Of a stretch of DNA of 64,000 bases, positions 1 through 8,369 are shown in pieces. Position 1 is the stretch's first letter. Each line of letters opens with the position of its first letter. The DNA is from Caballeronia novacaledonica. GTDB lineage: Bacteria > Pseudomonadota > Gammaproteobacteria > Burkholderiales > Burkholderiaceae. The notes beneath the pieces are model-generated. The model was not told the origin of the DNA, searched no databases, and saw nothing but the letters and a program-made list of their open reading frames with translations. The position numbers and the translations under genes are program-made. The stretch is taken from contig NZ_OGTP01000007.1 of NCBI RefSeq assembly GCF_900258035.1, forward strand, positions 1-64,000. Reading direction: 5' to 3'.

Positions 1-263
1 CAGACCTTGTTGATCGTCATGCCGGGCACCATGTCGGGCAAGCCGGCCTTGATGAGCGACTGGCGCGCCGGGTTCTGGCCCGAACCCGCCGCCAGCACCT
101 GGCCCAGAATCACTTCGCTCACCTGATCCGGCTTCACGCCCGCGCGCTCCAGCACGGCTTTGATTACCGTCGCGCCCAGTTCCGCCGCCGCGATCTTCGC
201 GAGCGAGCCGCCGAACTTGCCTACCGCCGTACGCGCGGCCGATACGATCACTACGTCAGTCAT
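1..263 (-). CDS. Acetyl-CoA C-acetyltransferase (thiolase), N-terminal part
   Basis: Only the first 87 or so codons are in the window; the gene runs off the left edge. The start [19 protein letters not shown] is the classical N-terminus of biosynthetic thiolases (AtoB/PhaA type), and the segment [20 protein letters not shown] leads up to the active-site Cys, which would lie just beyond the edge. The family condenses two acetyl-CoA to acetoacetyl-CoA or cleaves it, feeding PHB synthesis or fatty-acid and ketone-body use. Which role applies cannot be told without the neighbouring genes. The upstream region is the long gap at 264-1185. Confidence 0.93.
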   Translation of the reverse strand, partial: MTDVVIVSAARTAVGKFGGSLAKIAAAELGATVIKAVLERAGVKPDQVSEVILGQVLAAGSGQNPARQSLIKAGLPDMVPGMTINKV

Positions 264-549
264 TTTCTATCCTCATCAAACAGCGAAACGTGAGCGGAAT
301 TTCCGCGCGCGTGAAATCCACACCACGCGGAAAAGCGTCCAGTTCGAATGGACGGGTGAGTTCGATGCGAAGAACTCGGGCAGATTGATGCGCAGCGTCG
401 CGTGCGGAGCAATGTCCGACCGACCGATGCATGAGCGAGCGACTTCAAAAGGCGTCGCGCCGACTACGGAATGACCTCGCCCGTGAGACAAGGTTCGCTC
501 CGCAGAAAAAATCCCGAACGGGATGCGGCAAACGTGCAGCCTGTTGCAT

Positions 550-567
550 GGCCCATTTAAATGGGCC
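550..567. promoter_or_regulatory. 18-bp perfect palindrome
   Basis: GGCCCATTTAAATGGGCC is perfectly self-complementary. It lies about 290 bases upstream of the thiolase start in an otherwise gene-free region and is followed by an AT-rich run. A homodimeric repressor operator or a ParB-type centromere site would look like this; nothing in the window decides between them. Confidence 0.4.
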
Positions 568-622
568 TCTAATAAAATCTCTCAGGTTCAGCACCGGCCT
601 TCTCTTTCACCTTGCCGCCGTA

Positions 623-640
623 AATCGCGCGAGCGCGATT
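623..640. promoter_or_regulatory. 18-bp inverted repeat
   Basis: AATCGCGC and GCGCGATT flank a 2-base centre. It is the second compact dyad within 75 bases of the 550-567 palindrome and may be a second operator for the thiolase promoter. Function not known. Confidence 0.3.
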
Positions 641-1055
641 CATCCGCGCGAACTTTCGCGCAGTCTTGCAGCGGGCAGGTTGGAAGTTATCCGGTTTTGG
701 GCGCTTGTGCGACGCACCAAATTAGTAATAATTCTAAACGGAAAATATGAGTAAAAAATTTCATATTGATAGGTATAAACCCTAAACCGGTTGAACAATT
801 ACCGACCTGATGTACGGTTTTTAGCAACATCGCTCGAACGCGCGTTCAATAATCATCCTATATGACAACGAAAATTGCGCAGGTTGTATGATGAATTGCC
901 GCTCTCGGGTAAATACGTAGTGCAGTGGACCGACGCTTTAACGTGCCGCCTGTCGTCGATGCTAAAGCATTCGCGCCGGTTTATTTCTCATAAACGAATT
1001 AACTACTGCGTATAACAAACTCGTCTTTATCAGAAAGGAAATCCAGCTCTCTAAC

Positions 1056-1088
1056 GCTGATATATGACGGCGTCATGAAAATATCAGC
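1056..1088. repeat. Nested dyad
   Basis: Outer arms GCTGATAT (1056-1063) and ATATCAGC (1081-1088) enclose an inner palindrome ATGACG-G-CGTCAT (1064-1076). It lies about 100 bases beyond the 3' end of the P450 gene. It has no poly-T tract, so an intrinsic terminator is unlikely; a protein-binding dyad is more probable. Confidence 0.35.
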
Positions 1089-1185
1089 CGTTAATCGATT
1101 GCTCATTGCCGCGACATATTGCCGTCCATCAGCGGGAATATCGGCTTCGGCGGATAGCGAAATCCGCTCGAAGCCTCACGCATCG

Positions 1186-3516
1186 TCAAAGCGCTAAAAC
1201 GATTTTTCCGCCCTTCGCGCGCGAGCAGCACGCCATCATCCGGTCGTTCGATTGCCGTTCGCCTTTCGTCAGCACCACGTCGCGATGATCGATCTCGCCG
1301 CCGAGCACCCGCACTTCACACGACCCGCACAGACCTTCTTCGCAGTCGCTCTGCACATCGACGTTCGCCCGTCTGAGCGTGGTGAGCAGCGTCTGATCGG
1401 CCGGGACGGTCAGCACGAGACCCGAATCCTTCAATTCGACCTCGAACGCGCGCTCGTGCTCCGGGTCGAGCGTGCCGAGCTTCGATTCGAAATGCTCGAT
1501 CTTGAGCGCATCTTCGGGCCAGGTTGCGCTCGCCTCGCCGAGCGCATCGAGCATGCGCGCCGGGCCGCATGCGTAGACGAGCGTGTCTTCGTTCACCGCG
1601 AGCGTCGCAAAATCGTTGCGCGTGCCTTCGTCCGACACGTACTCGCGCAGGCGATCGCCGTGCAGCGCGCGCATCTCGTCGAGCAAGGCCATCGACGTGC
1701 GCGAGCGTCCGCTGTAATGCACCTCGTAGTCGAGGCCGAGCGTGCGCGCGCGCCGCGCCATCGCGCTGATCGGCGTGATGCCGATGCCGCCCGCGATCAG
1801 CACGAGTTTTTTCGCGCGCTCGTCGAGACGGAAATGATTGCGCGGGCCGCGGATGCGCCATTGCGCGCCGCGTTTCACGTTCTCGTGAACCCACGCCGAA
1901 CCGCCGCGGCTTTCCGTCTCGCGCAGCACGGCGATTTCGAATGCGCCGGTGTCGCCCGGATCGCCGCACAGCGAATACTGGCGCGACAGCCCGGTTTCGC
2001 CGCAGACGACATCGATATGCGAGCCCGCCGTCCAGCGCGGCAGATCGCGGCCGTCCGCCGATACGAGCCGCACGCGCACGACGCGATCCGCGCAAGGCCG
2101 CACCGAATCGACGATCACCGCGCGGCTCACCGCATGCGACGACGGCTCGCCGATCCGCACCACCGCGCGCGGCTCGCGCACGGCCGGATTCGCGCGCTCG
2201 GGATTCATCGCCGGGTCCCATTCGACATAAAGATGCTCCGGCCCGCGAAACGACGTGTTCGGCACGTAGGTGAAACGCTGCTCGGCGAGCCGCATGTGCG
2301 GCATGCGGCGCGTGAGCTCGTCGAGGAAGACCTGCATCTCCATGCGCGCGAGGTTCTTGCCCATGCACTGATGCGCGCCGTAGCCGAACGTCAACTGATC
2401 GCTGGCGTTTTCGCGGCGGATGTCGAAGAGATCGGCATCGGCGAACTGATGTTGATCGTGATTCGCCGACGACGTGACGATCAACAGCTTCGATCCCGCG
2501 GGAATGTCGATGCCGCCGATCTTCACGTCCTTCGTCGCGAGCCGCCGCCACGCCGCGACCGATCCGTTATGACGCAAGCACTCCTCGACCGCGTTCGGAA
2601 TCAGGCCCGGGTCTTCGCAGATGTCGCGCCAGGCCTGCGGATGCTGCAGCAGGAGCTTCAACGCATTCGCGGTCGCGTTCGCGGTCGTCTCGTGCGCGGC
2701 GACGATGCCCGCCATCATCATCGAATGCAGATACGAGTCGGTGACGACTCCGGGCAATTCCTTTTGCTTGCGGATGCCGTATTGCATCCAGCCGGGACCG
2801 GACGGGTCTTCGCGCATCTTGTCGAGCACCTTGCCCGCGAATTGCCAGAACTTGCCGACGGCGTGCGCGACTTCGACCTGTTCTTCGGGCTTGGGCCGCC
2901 CCCACGTGTTCACCGTGTGCGCGATCGAGTAGCGGCGCAGCGTGTCCATGTCCTCTTCGGGCACGCCGAGAAAATGCAGCGCGACGGTGAGCGGCACTTC
3001 CCAGAGCATCTGATCGACGAGATCGGCGCGTCCGTCGTCGATGAAGCGATCGACGTACTCGCGTGCGAGCGCGCGCACCATCGGTTCGTGATGCGCGAGC
3101 GCTTCGGGCGTGAACGGGTCCATCAACGCGCGGCGGCGCGGCATGTGCGCGGGCTCGTCCTCGTTGACGAGCGTGCGGTTGAGCGCGAAGCCGTAAGACG
3201 CGAGCACCGCGTTCGCTTCGGGACCGGTCGGCGTGATCTTCTCCAGAGCGATCGACGGACTGAACGTGAGGTTGTCGCGAAAGATCGCCTTGATGTCGTC
3301 GTAGCGCGTGACGACCCAGTAACCGAGCTTCGGGCTGAAGAACACCGGCTCCTGTTCGCGCGCCCAGCGCACGTATTCGGGCGGGTCTTGTTGATAGCCG
3401 TCGCCGAAAGGATCGAACTCGGCTGCGCGCGCGCTCACGGGACAGCCGTTCGGCGCGCGCGATTCTTCACGGAAGGGGCATTGGGGCGCGGAGTGCGCGC
3501 CGGCCACGTCGGTCAT
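1186..3516 (-). CDS. Self-sufficient cytochrome P450 fused to FMN/[2Fe-2S] reductase (CYP116B-like)
   Basis: One 776-residue chain carries a monooxygenase and its redox partner. Residues 1-430 are the P450: I-helix AGIVAAHETT (269-278), ExxR pair (E312/R315), and heme loop FGYGAHQCMG with the thiolate at Cys384. Residues about 460-690 are a phthalate-dioxygenase-reductase-like module with the FMN motif RQYS and the nucleotide motif GGIGITP. The last 85 residues are a plant-type [2Fe-2S] ferredoxin with Cys725, 730, 733 and 763. Domain order and length match class VII (P450RhF/CYP116B) enzymes, which hydroxylate or dealkylate small organic substrates using NADPH. The substrate here is unknown. 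The start has a good Shine-Dalgarno (TGGAGACGAGC). The 46-base gap to the autotransporter gene upstream suggests possible read-through. Confidence 0.95.
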   Translation of the reverse strand: MTDVAGAHSAPQCPFREESRAPNGCPVSARAAEFDPFGDGYQQDPPEYVRWAREQEPVFFSPKLGYWVVTRYDDIKAIFRDNLTFSPSIALEKITPTGPEANAVLASYGFALNRTLVNEDEPAHMPRRRALMDPFTPEALAHHEPMVRALAREYVDRFIDDGRADLVDQMLWEVPLTVALHFLGVPEEDMDTLRRYSIAHTVNTWGRPKPEEQVEVAHAVGKFWQFAGKVLDKMREDPSGPGWMQYGIRKQKELPGVVTDSYLHSMMMAGIVAAHETTANATANALKLLLQHPQAWRDICEDPGLIPNAVEECLRHNGSVAAWRRLATKDVKIGGIDIPAGSKLLIVTSSANHDQHQFADADLFDIRRENASDQLTFGYGAHQCMGKNLARMEMQVFLDELTRRMPHMRLAEQRFTYVPNTSFRGPEHLYVEWDPAMNPERANPAVREPRAVVRIGEPSSHAVSRAVIVDSVRPCADRVVRVRLVSADGRDLPRWTAGSHIDVVCGETGLSRQYSLCGDPGDTGAFEIAVLRETESRGGSAWVHENVKRGAQWRIRGPRNHFRLDERAKKLVLIAGGIGITPISAMARRARTLGLDYEVHYSGRSRTSMALLDEMRALHGDRLREYVSDEGTRNDFATLAVNEDTLVYACGPARMLDALGEASATWPEDALKIEHFESKLGTLDPEHERAFEVELKDSGLVLTVPADQTLLTTLRRANVDVQSDCEEGLCGSCEVRVLGGEIDHRDVVLTKGERQSNDRMMACCSRAKGGKIVLAL

Positions 3517-3562
3517 GCTCGTCTCCAGATGGTTTTTTTAGCGTGACCCTAGTATGACCGGC

Positions 3563-6500
3563 TTACCACTTCCAGCGCACGCCCAACCCTCCGCCAATCG
3601 AACTGCGATTCGAGCCACCGACGTTGGTCGAATAGGCGACGTTCGCGAACAGACTGCCGCGCGCGCTCACTTTCGCGACGATGCCCGCGCCGAATTGCAC
3701 GGTCGTCGCGGAGACGCTCGTCGGGATGACGGTCGAGCCCGCGAAGGTCGCCGTGTCGGTCGCGCCGAAATAGCGCCACAGATTCGCGCGCAGATACGGC
3801 TCGAGCGTCGTGCCCGCTGCATCGACGTGGCCATAAAGCCGCACGCCGAGTCTGCCGATGAAACCGTTCGCCTCGTGGAAGGACACGGTCGAGATGCCGT
3901 CGTCGATGTCGTTCAGGCTTGCGTGTTGCCAGATGAGTTGCGCTTGCGGTTCGATCGCGAGCGCGGCGGAAAGCGGAACCGGCAGGCCCGCTTCGAACGA
4001 TGCGGCGAACGCGCTGCCGTGCGTCGAGGCGCCGACGCCGCGGTTCGATTGCGGCTCGGCCGTGAGCGAACTCCCGAGCAGCACGGCGTCCGTGTACCAG
4101 CCGCCCGGGCCGATGTGCGTCCAGTAGAGCCCCGCGCTATACGCGTTGAGCGACAGATGGCCGGCGTCGGCGTTCGGAAAGCCGAGCGCGAAGCCGTTGA
4201 CATCGCCGCTCGCGCGCGCGAAGCCGAGCAGGAAGCCGTAGTGATTGCGATGGCCGCCCGGCGTCGTGTCGGCGTAGATGTCGTGGCCGATCTGCACCCC
4301 GCCGATGCCGCCGCTGAATTCGGGATCGGCCGCGCCGCTGTTGTGCTGCGTCGCATGTCCACCCCAGACGCGCGCCCACGCTGCGGGGAGCATGCCATCT
4401 TCCGTCAACAGCGCTTGCTCGCCCTGTCGCTCGTGGAACGTGCCGATTTGCTGAACCGTCAGCTCGCGCGCCATTGGCGGCAGTTCGGCATAGACGGGCA
4501 CTTCCATGCGATAGAGCGGAGTCGGCGCCGAGCCGGCCGGCGGTGGCGGTGGAAGCGGCGGCGTGCCGGCGGCGGCCATCGGCGTTGGCGCGGGCACGGG
4601 CGGGGTTGGCGGGTTCGTTGGCGGATTCGTTGGCGGATTCGTTGGCGGGTTCGTCGGTGGATTGGTTGGCGGATTCGTCGGCGGAGCCGGGGCAGGCGCG
4701 GGCGCAGGCGGTACGCTCGAACGCAGATACCAGTTGTCCGCCGTTCCCCCGCTGACGCCGCCTTTGAAGAGGTAGTACGCGTAAGCGCCCGCCTCCGCCG
4801 GATGCGCGAGCGTGAACGCGCCCGCCGACGTCGCCGCGCCGTTCGTCGATTGCACGACGAGAATGCCGTCGCCCGTCGTCAGCGCGCCCGCACCACCGAC
4901 GTTCGTCACGCCGATCGATGTCGTTCCCGTGCCCGCGCCTTGCGCGATCACGAGTCTGTCGCTCGGCGAAGCGTCCGCGCCCAACGTGCTCTGCACGAGA
5001 AGCCGCCCGTCGTTGCCGGTGTAGTTGCCGCTCACGACGAACGCGTCGCTCGTGCCCGGGCCGCCATTGGTCAGATCGATCGTGCCCGCGTTGTTCAGCG
5101 CGACGAGCTGCCCGGCGATCGCCGGCTGTATCGACGTGCGTCCGATGCCGCCCGCGAAGATCGTGCTCGTCGCGTCGAGGTTGAGCGTGCCCGCGCCGGT
5201 CGCGGCATCGCCGAGCGTGAGTCCATTCGCGTCGAATGTAAGCTGCGTGCCGTTCGACGCGTTCACCGTCTCCCAATTGGAGAAACGCGCGAGCCCGTTG
5301 GTCTGCACGTTGTCGAACGTGAGCGAGTCCACGCCGGGACCGCCATCGAAAGCGGTCGTCGGAGCAAGCGCGCCCGCGTTCAGATTCCGGATCACGGCGG
5401 AGTCGTTGCCCGCGCCCAGCGAAACCGGCCCCGCGATCGTGCCGCCGCTCCACGTGAGCGTGTCGGCGCCGAACGTCGTCGCGACGCCCTGCCCGATCGA
5501 TCCGCCCGTGATCGTCAGCGCGTTGTTGCCGCTGCCGAGATTCACACGCCCGCCAATCGTTCCGCCCGACAGATTGAACGTGTCGTCGCTCTGAGCGGAA
5601 GTCACATTGCCGTCGATCTGACCGCCCGACATCTCGTAGATGTTCGCGCCCACATTCAAGTCCACGTTGCCGATGCGCCCGTTCGTGATGCGCACGACAT
5701 CGCCACTGACGATCGCGCCGACGATGCGCCCGCCCGACATCGTGAAGGTGTCGCGCCCATCGCCCTGATCGAGCGAATCGACCTGGCCCGCCGTCATCGT
5801 GAAGGCGTCGATGCCGTCGCCCTGGCGAATCTGACCCGTGACCGTGCCTCCGTTCATGTTGAACGTGTCGTTGCCGGTGTCGGTGCGCACCGCGACGCCC
5901 GCGCCTCCTGAAATCGCGCCCGTGTTGGTGACCGAGACACTGATCTTGCCGCTCGCAACGATGCCCTCGCCGCTCGTGCCGAGAATCGTGCCGCTATTGG
6001 TGATCGTTTCGGCGCCGCCCGCGACCGTCACGCCCGTCGCGCCCTGAATCGTCCCGGCGTTGTCGAGCGTGCCGCCGCCGTTCGCGATGATGCCGCTCGC
6101 GCTCTGGCTCACGATGTTCCCGCCCGTCGTGTTCGTGATCGCGGCGCGGCTGGCGACGAACATGCCCAATCCGCCCGCGCCATGCGCGACGATCGATCCC
6201 GTGTTGCTGATCGCGCCGGTCGTGGCGTCGAGCGAAACAATGCCGTGTGCGTTGAGGCCCGACACGTCGATCGTGCCGTTGTTCGTCAGCACGTTCTGGC
6301 CGACGCCGCCTACGATGCCGCCGTCGGCGAACATCGCGTGGGCCGACGCGCCGGTCGTCGTGATCGAGCCATTGTTGATGACCGTGTCGCCGCCGGTGTT
6401 CGCGCCCATGCCGACCGACCCCGAACCGCTCGTGACGAGCGAGCCGTTGTTGATCAACGTGCCGCCGCCCGGACTCGCGAAGTCGTTCATGGCCGCGGCG

Positions 6501-6988
6501 TTCGCTCCGGTCGTCGTGAGCGTGCCGCCGGTTTCGTTGCGCATCATGACGGCCGCTCCGCGGTTCAACATCGCTTCCGAACTGGCGCCGGCGGTGAACA
6601 CGGCGCCCCGGTTCACGAGCGTGTTGTGTCCGGACGCGGAGCCTTGGGAACTCATGCCGTCGAAATCGTTGCCGCTCACGCGCAGCGTGCCGGCATTCGT
6701 AACGATGCTGGCGTCGCGAACCAAAACCACGTTGTTGTCGATAACGTCGATTTCCGTTCCGGGCAGCACATTGATCGTGACGTTGACGCTGCCCGGCACC
6801 GCGATGATCGGCAAAGTGGACGGATTCGGCGGGCGCGTATCGCATGTGACCGTCTCGCCGGACTGCGGGGCGTTGTTGTCACATGCGCCGAGCACGGGCA
6901 GCGCGCGAAAGATATACGAGACACCGAGCGCAAGCGAGATCGCGTGCGCGCGCGGCCTCGATCGAACTGGAATCGACGAGCGACGCAT
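3563..6988 (-). CDS. Autotransporter outer-membrane protein (type Va)
   Basis: A 1141-residue secreted protein. A basic N-terminus and hydrophobic stretch form a signal peptide. About 700 residues of Gly/Asn/Thr-rich short repeats follow (many copies of NNG, TNTG, MSGG), typical of a beta-helix passenger. A proline-rich linker comes next (about residues 755-800), and the last 270 or so residues are an autotransporter beta-barrel ending in ...RWKW, with the aromatic terminal residue needed for Bam insertion. Shine-Dalgarno GGAGAACTC precedes the ATG. The passenger has no recognisable catalytic site, so an adhesin or aggregation role is an inference. Confidence 0.9.
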   Translation of the reverse strand: MRRSSIPVRSRPRAHAISLALGVSYIFRALPVLGACDNNAPQSGETVTCDTRPPNPSTLPIIAVPGSVNVTINVLPGTEIDVIDNNVVLVRDASIVTNAGTLRVSGNDFDGMSSQGSASGHNTLVNRGAVFTAGASSEAMLNRGAAVMMRNETGGTLTTTGANAAAMNDFASPGGGTLINNGSLVTSGSGSVGMGANTGGDTVINNGSITTTGASAHAMFADGGIVGGVGQNVLTNNGTIDVSGLNAHGIVSLDATTGAISNTGSIVAHGAGGLGMFVASRAAITNTTGGNIVSQSASGIIANGGGTLDNAGTIQGATGVTVAGGAETITNSGTILGTSGEGIVASGKISVSVTNTGAISGGAGVAVRTDTGNDTFNMNGGTVTGQIRQGDGIDAFTMTAGQVDSLDQGDGRDTFTMSGGRIVGAIVSGDVVRITNGRIGNVDLNVGANIYEMSGGQIDGNVTSAQSDDTFNLSGGTIGGRVNLGSGNNALTITGGSIGQGVATTFGADTLTWSGGTIAGPVSLGAGNDSAVIRNLNAGALAPTTAFDGGPGVDSLTFDNVQTNGLARFSNWETVNASNGTQLTFDANGLTLGDAATGAGTLNLDATSTIFAGGIGRTSIQPAIAGQLVALNNAGTIDLTNGGPGTSDAFVVSGNYTGNDGRLLVQSTLGADASPSDRLVIAQGAGTGTTSIGVTNVGGAGALTTGDGILVVQSTNGAATSAGAFTLAHPAEAGAYAYYLFKGGVSGGTADNWYLRSSVPPAPAPAPAPPTNPPTNPPTNPPTNPPTNPPTNPPTPPVPAPTPMAAAGTPPLPPPPPAGSAPTPLYRMEVPVYAELPPMARELTVQQIGTFHERQGEQALLTEDGMLPAAWARVWGGHATQHNSGAADPEFSGGIGGVQIGHDIYADTTPGGHRNHYGFLLGFARASGDVNGFALGFPNADAGHLSLNAYSAGLYWTHIGPGGWYTDAVLLGSSLTAEPQSNRGVGASTHGSAFAASFEAGLPVPLSAALAIEPQAQLIWQHASLNDIDDGISTVSFHEANGFIGRLGVRLYGHVDAAGTTLEPYLRANLWRYFGATDTATFAGSTVIPTSVSATTVQFGAGIVAKVSARGSLFANVAYSTNVGGSNRSSIGGGLGVRWKW
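4606..4677 (-). repeat. Six tandem 12-bp units in the autotransporter linker
   Basis: Six consecutive 12-base units of the type TTGGCGGATTCG (with GGGTTCG and TCGGTGG variants) encode NPPT repeats on the minus strand. Because the unit is a multiple of three, slippage would change linker length without breaking the frame. Confidence 0.85.
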
Positions 6989-7154
6989 GAGTTCTCCGAC
7001 CTCGCGGACGTTTTCGATTTACTCAGCAGTCCAGCGCATCGTTGCATCGTTGCATCGATGCGCGCGTCGCCGGTTTCCGCCTGCAATGCTATGGACAGGG
7101 TAGTGCACGCGATGGCTTACGCAAAGCGCGCACGATGGTGCGCCGCGCCGCAAG

Positions 7155-8318
7155 TCACACAGGCTTGCCCTCGCTCGACGCCCAGTTGGGCATCAACTGA
7201 TTGCTCGGCAGCGTCTCGTCGATGAGCTTTTCCGCGGTCTGCCGTCCCGCGACGGGCAGGCCTCGCGGATCGAGCGCGCCGATCTGCACCAGCACCGAAG
7301 CCTGATCCCAATAGATGTGTTCGTTGTATAGCTTGTCGCCGCGAAAGCGGATCACGGCGAGCATCGGGACTTCGAAGTATTTTCCCGTCGGCGCGAGTCC
7401 GGGCAGCAGCCAGTCGATTTCGCGATCGTGCGTCGCACAGAACACGAACTCGTCGACGACACGGTCCGCGCCGATCGTGCGCGACACCGGTATCAGTTTC
7501 GTGTCGGCCGGATTCGAGTGGACGAAGTGATACTTATAGAAACGCTTCAATTGATCGTGACCGACGCCGCCGGTCATCGTCGGAACGTGGTTCACGTAGG
7601 GTTCGGCGACCATCGTCGGCATGACGGCGTCGACGTCGCGCGTGCCGAATTCGAAATAGCAGTGCTGCTCCCACAGCAGATTCAGATCGAAGAGCGGGCC
7701 GAGCACCTTGCGCAGCATCGACAGCGTGCGCGAATAGGCCATCAGCGCGGCCGGTTTGTCGTAGCGTTCGCTGCCGGAAACGACGAAGCCCGCCGATGTG
7801 CCCGGATACACGTATCGCTCGATGTGCGGCCGGCCCGCAAGCGCGGCCTCGACTTCGCGCGAATCGTGCGCGCCGTGTTCGGCGAAGTGGAAGACCATCG
7901 GGCAGCGGATCGTCGGGATATCGGCGAGGCAGGCGGCGAAGTCGTCGGCGTAGTAGCAGGCGGCGCAATCGACGTCGGCCTGCGCGGCGATGCGAGTCGC
8001 GAATCGCCCGCCGCGCCCGAATCCGACGACGCCGACCTTGCCCGCATGGCGCGGCAACGCGCGAAGGCTATCGACGAGCGCCGCGAAGTTTTCGGCCGCG
8101 ATGCCGCCGGGCCGCGCATCATGCTCGGGAAGTTGCGGCGCAAGCACGACGTAACCTTCTTCGGCGTAGAGATCGGCCGTGTGGCGAACGAAGTCGTCGA
8201 GACCCGCCGTGTCGTGCAACAGCACGATGCCCGGTCCCGAACCCTTCGCGGGCTGCGCCATGTAGGCGGGAATGGTCGTGCCGTCGCGCAGGGTGATGTC
8301 GATGAACGCGCCGCTCAT
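7155..8318 (-). CDS. Dienelactone hydrolase-like domain (catalytic residues lost) fused to a SnoaL-like domain
   Basis: The protein has 387 residues. Residues 1-220 fold like dienelactone hydrolases (GIVLLHDTAGL, VVLAPQLPE), but the nucleophile elbow reads GFGRGG, with Gly101 where the family has Cys or Ser, and the usual GHGF histidine is replaced by Ala in YPGTSAGF. Residues 230-387 look like a SnoaL/NTF2-type barrel (WEQHCYFEFGTRDVDA, HIYWDQASVLVQIG). The first domain is therefore unlikely to be a normal hydrolase. The second may bind or transform a small ligand. It sits 51 bases after mntH on the same strand, but no functional link is evident. Confidence 0.82.
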   Translation of the reverse strand: MSGAFIDITLRDGTTIPAYMAQPAKGSGPGIVLLHDTAGLDDFVRHTADLYAEEGYVVLAPQLPEHDARPGGIAAENFAALVDSLRALPRHAGKVGVVGFGRGGRFATRIAAQADVDCAACYYADDFAACLADIPTIRCPMVFHFAEHGAHDSREVEAALAGRPHIERYVYPGTSAGFVVSGSERYDKPAALMAYSRTLSMLRKVLGPLFDLNLLWEQHCYFEFGTRDVDAVMPTMVAEPYVNHVPTMTGGVGHDQLKRFYKYHFVHSNPADTKLIPVSRTIGADRVVDEFVFCATHDREIDWLLPGLAPTGKYFEVPMLAVIRFRGDKLYNEHIYWDQASVLVQIGALDPRGLPVAGRQTAEKLIDETLPSNQLMPNWASSEGKPV

Positions 8319-8369
8319 TGTCCGTGTCTCCTTATATATAGAGCGTGTTTGCCCGCGCGCGCTTCGCGG

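Larger units (their letters stand above)
264..1185. other. 922-base intergenic region, AT-richer than surroundings
   Basis: No ORF here has Burkholderia-like codon use or a recognisable product. The stretch from about 700 to 1130 is clearly more AT-rich than the rest of the window. It lies upstream of the thiolase gene (minus) and downstream of the P450 gene (minus), so it must hold the thiolase promoter. It contains several dyads: 550-567, 623-640, 744-767 (AATATGA, 10-nt spacer, TCATATT), 979-995 and 1056-1088. Possible explanations are regulatory sites or the remains of a foreign insertion; I cannot separate these. Confidence 0.7.

Noticed and set aside
979-995. GTTTAT-TTCTC-ATAAAC, resembling a Burkholderia chromosome 2 parS as I remember it
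   Set aside because: Spacer has five bases and is not symmetric; single copy and 11 kb from parB; resemblance rests on memory.
1252-3546. Long plus-strand ORF antisense to the P450 gene
   Set aside because: Arg/His-rich shadow of a GC-rich gene; the minus strand has all P450 and ferredoxin motifs.
3554-5911. 785-codon plus-strand ORF opposite the autotransporter
   Set aside because: Shadow of the repetitive autotransporter sequence; no motifs, extreme Arg content.
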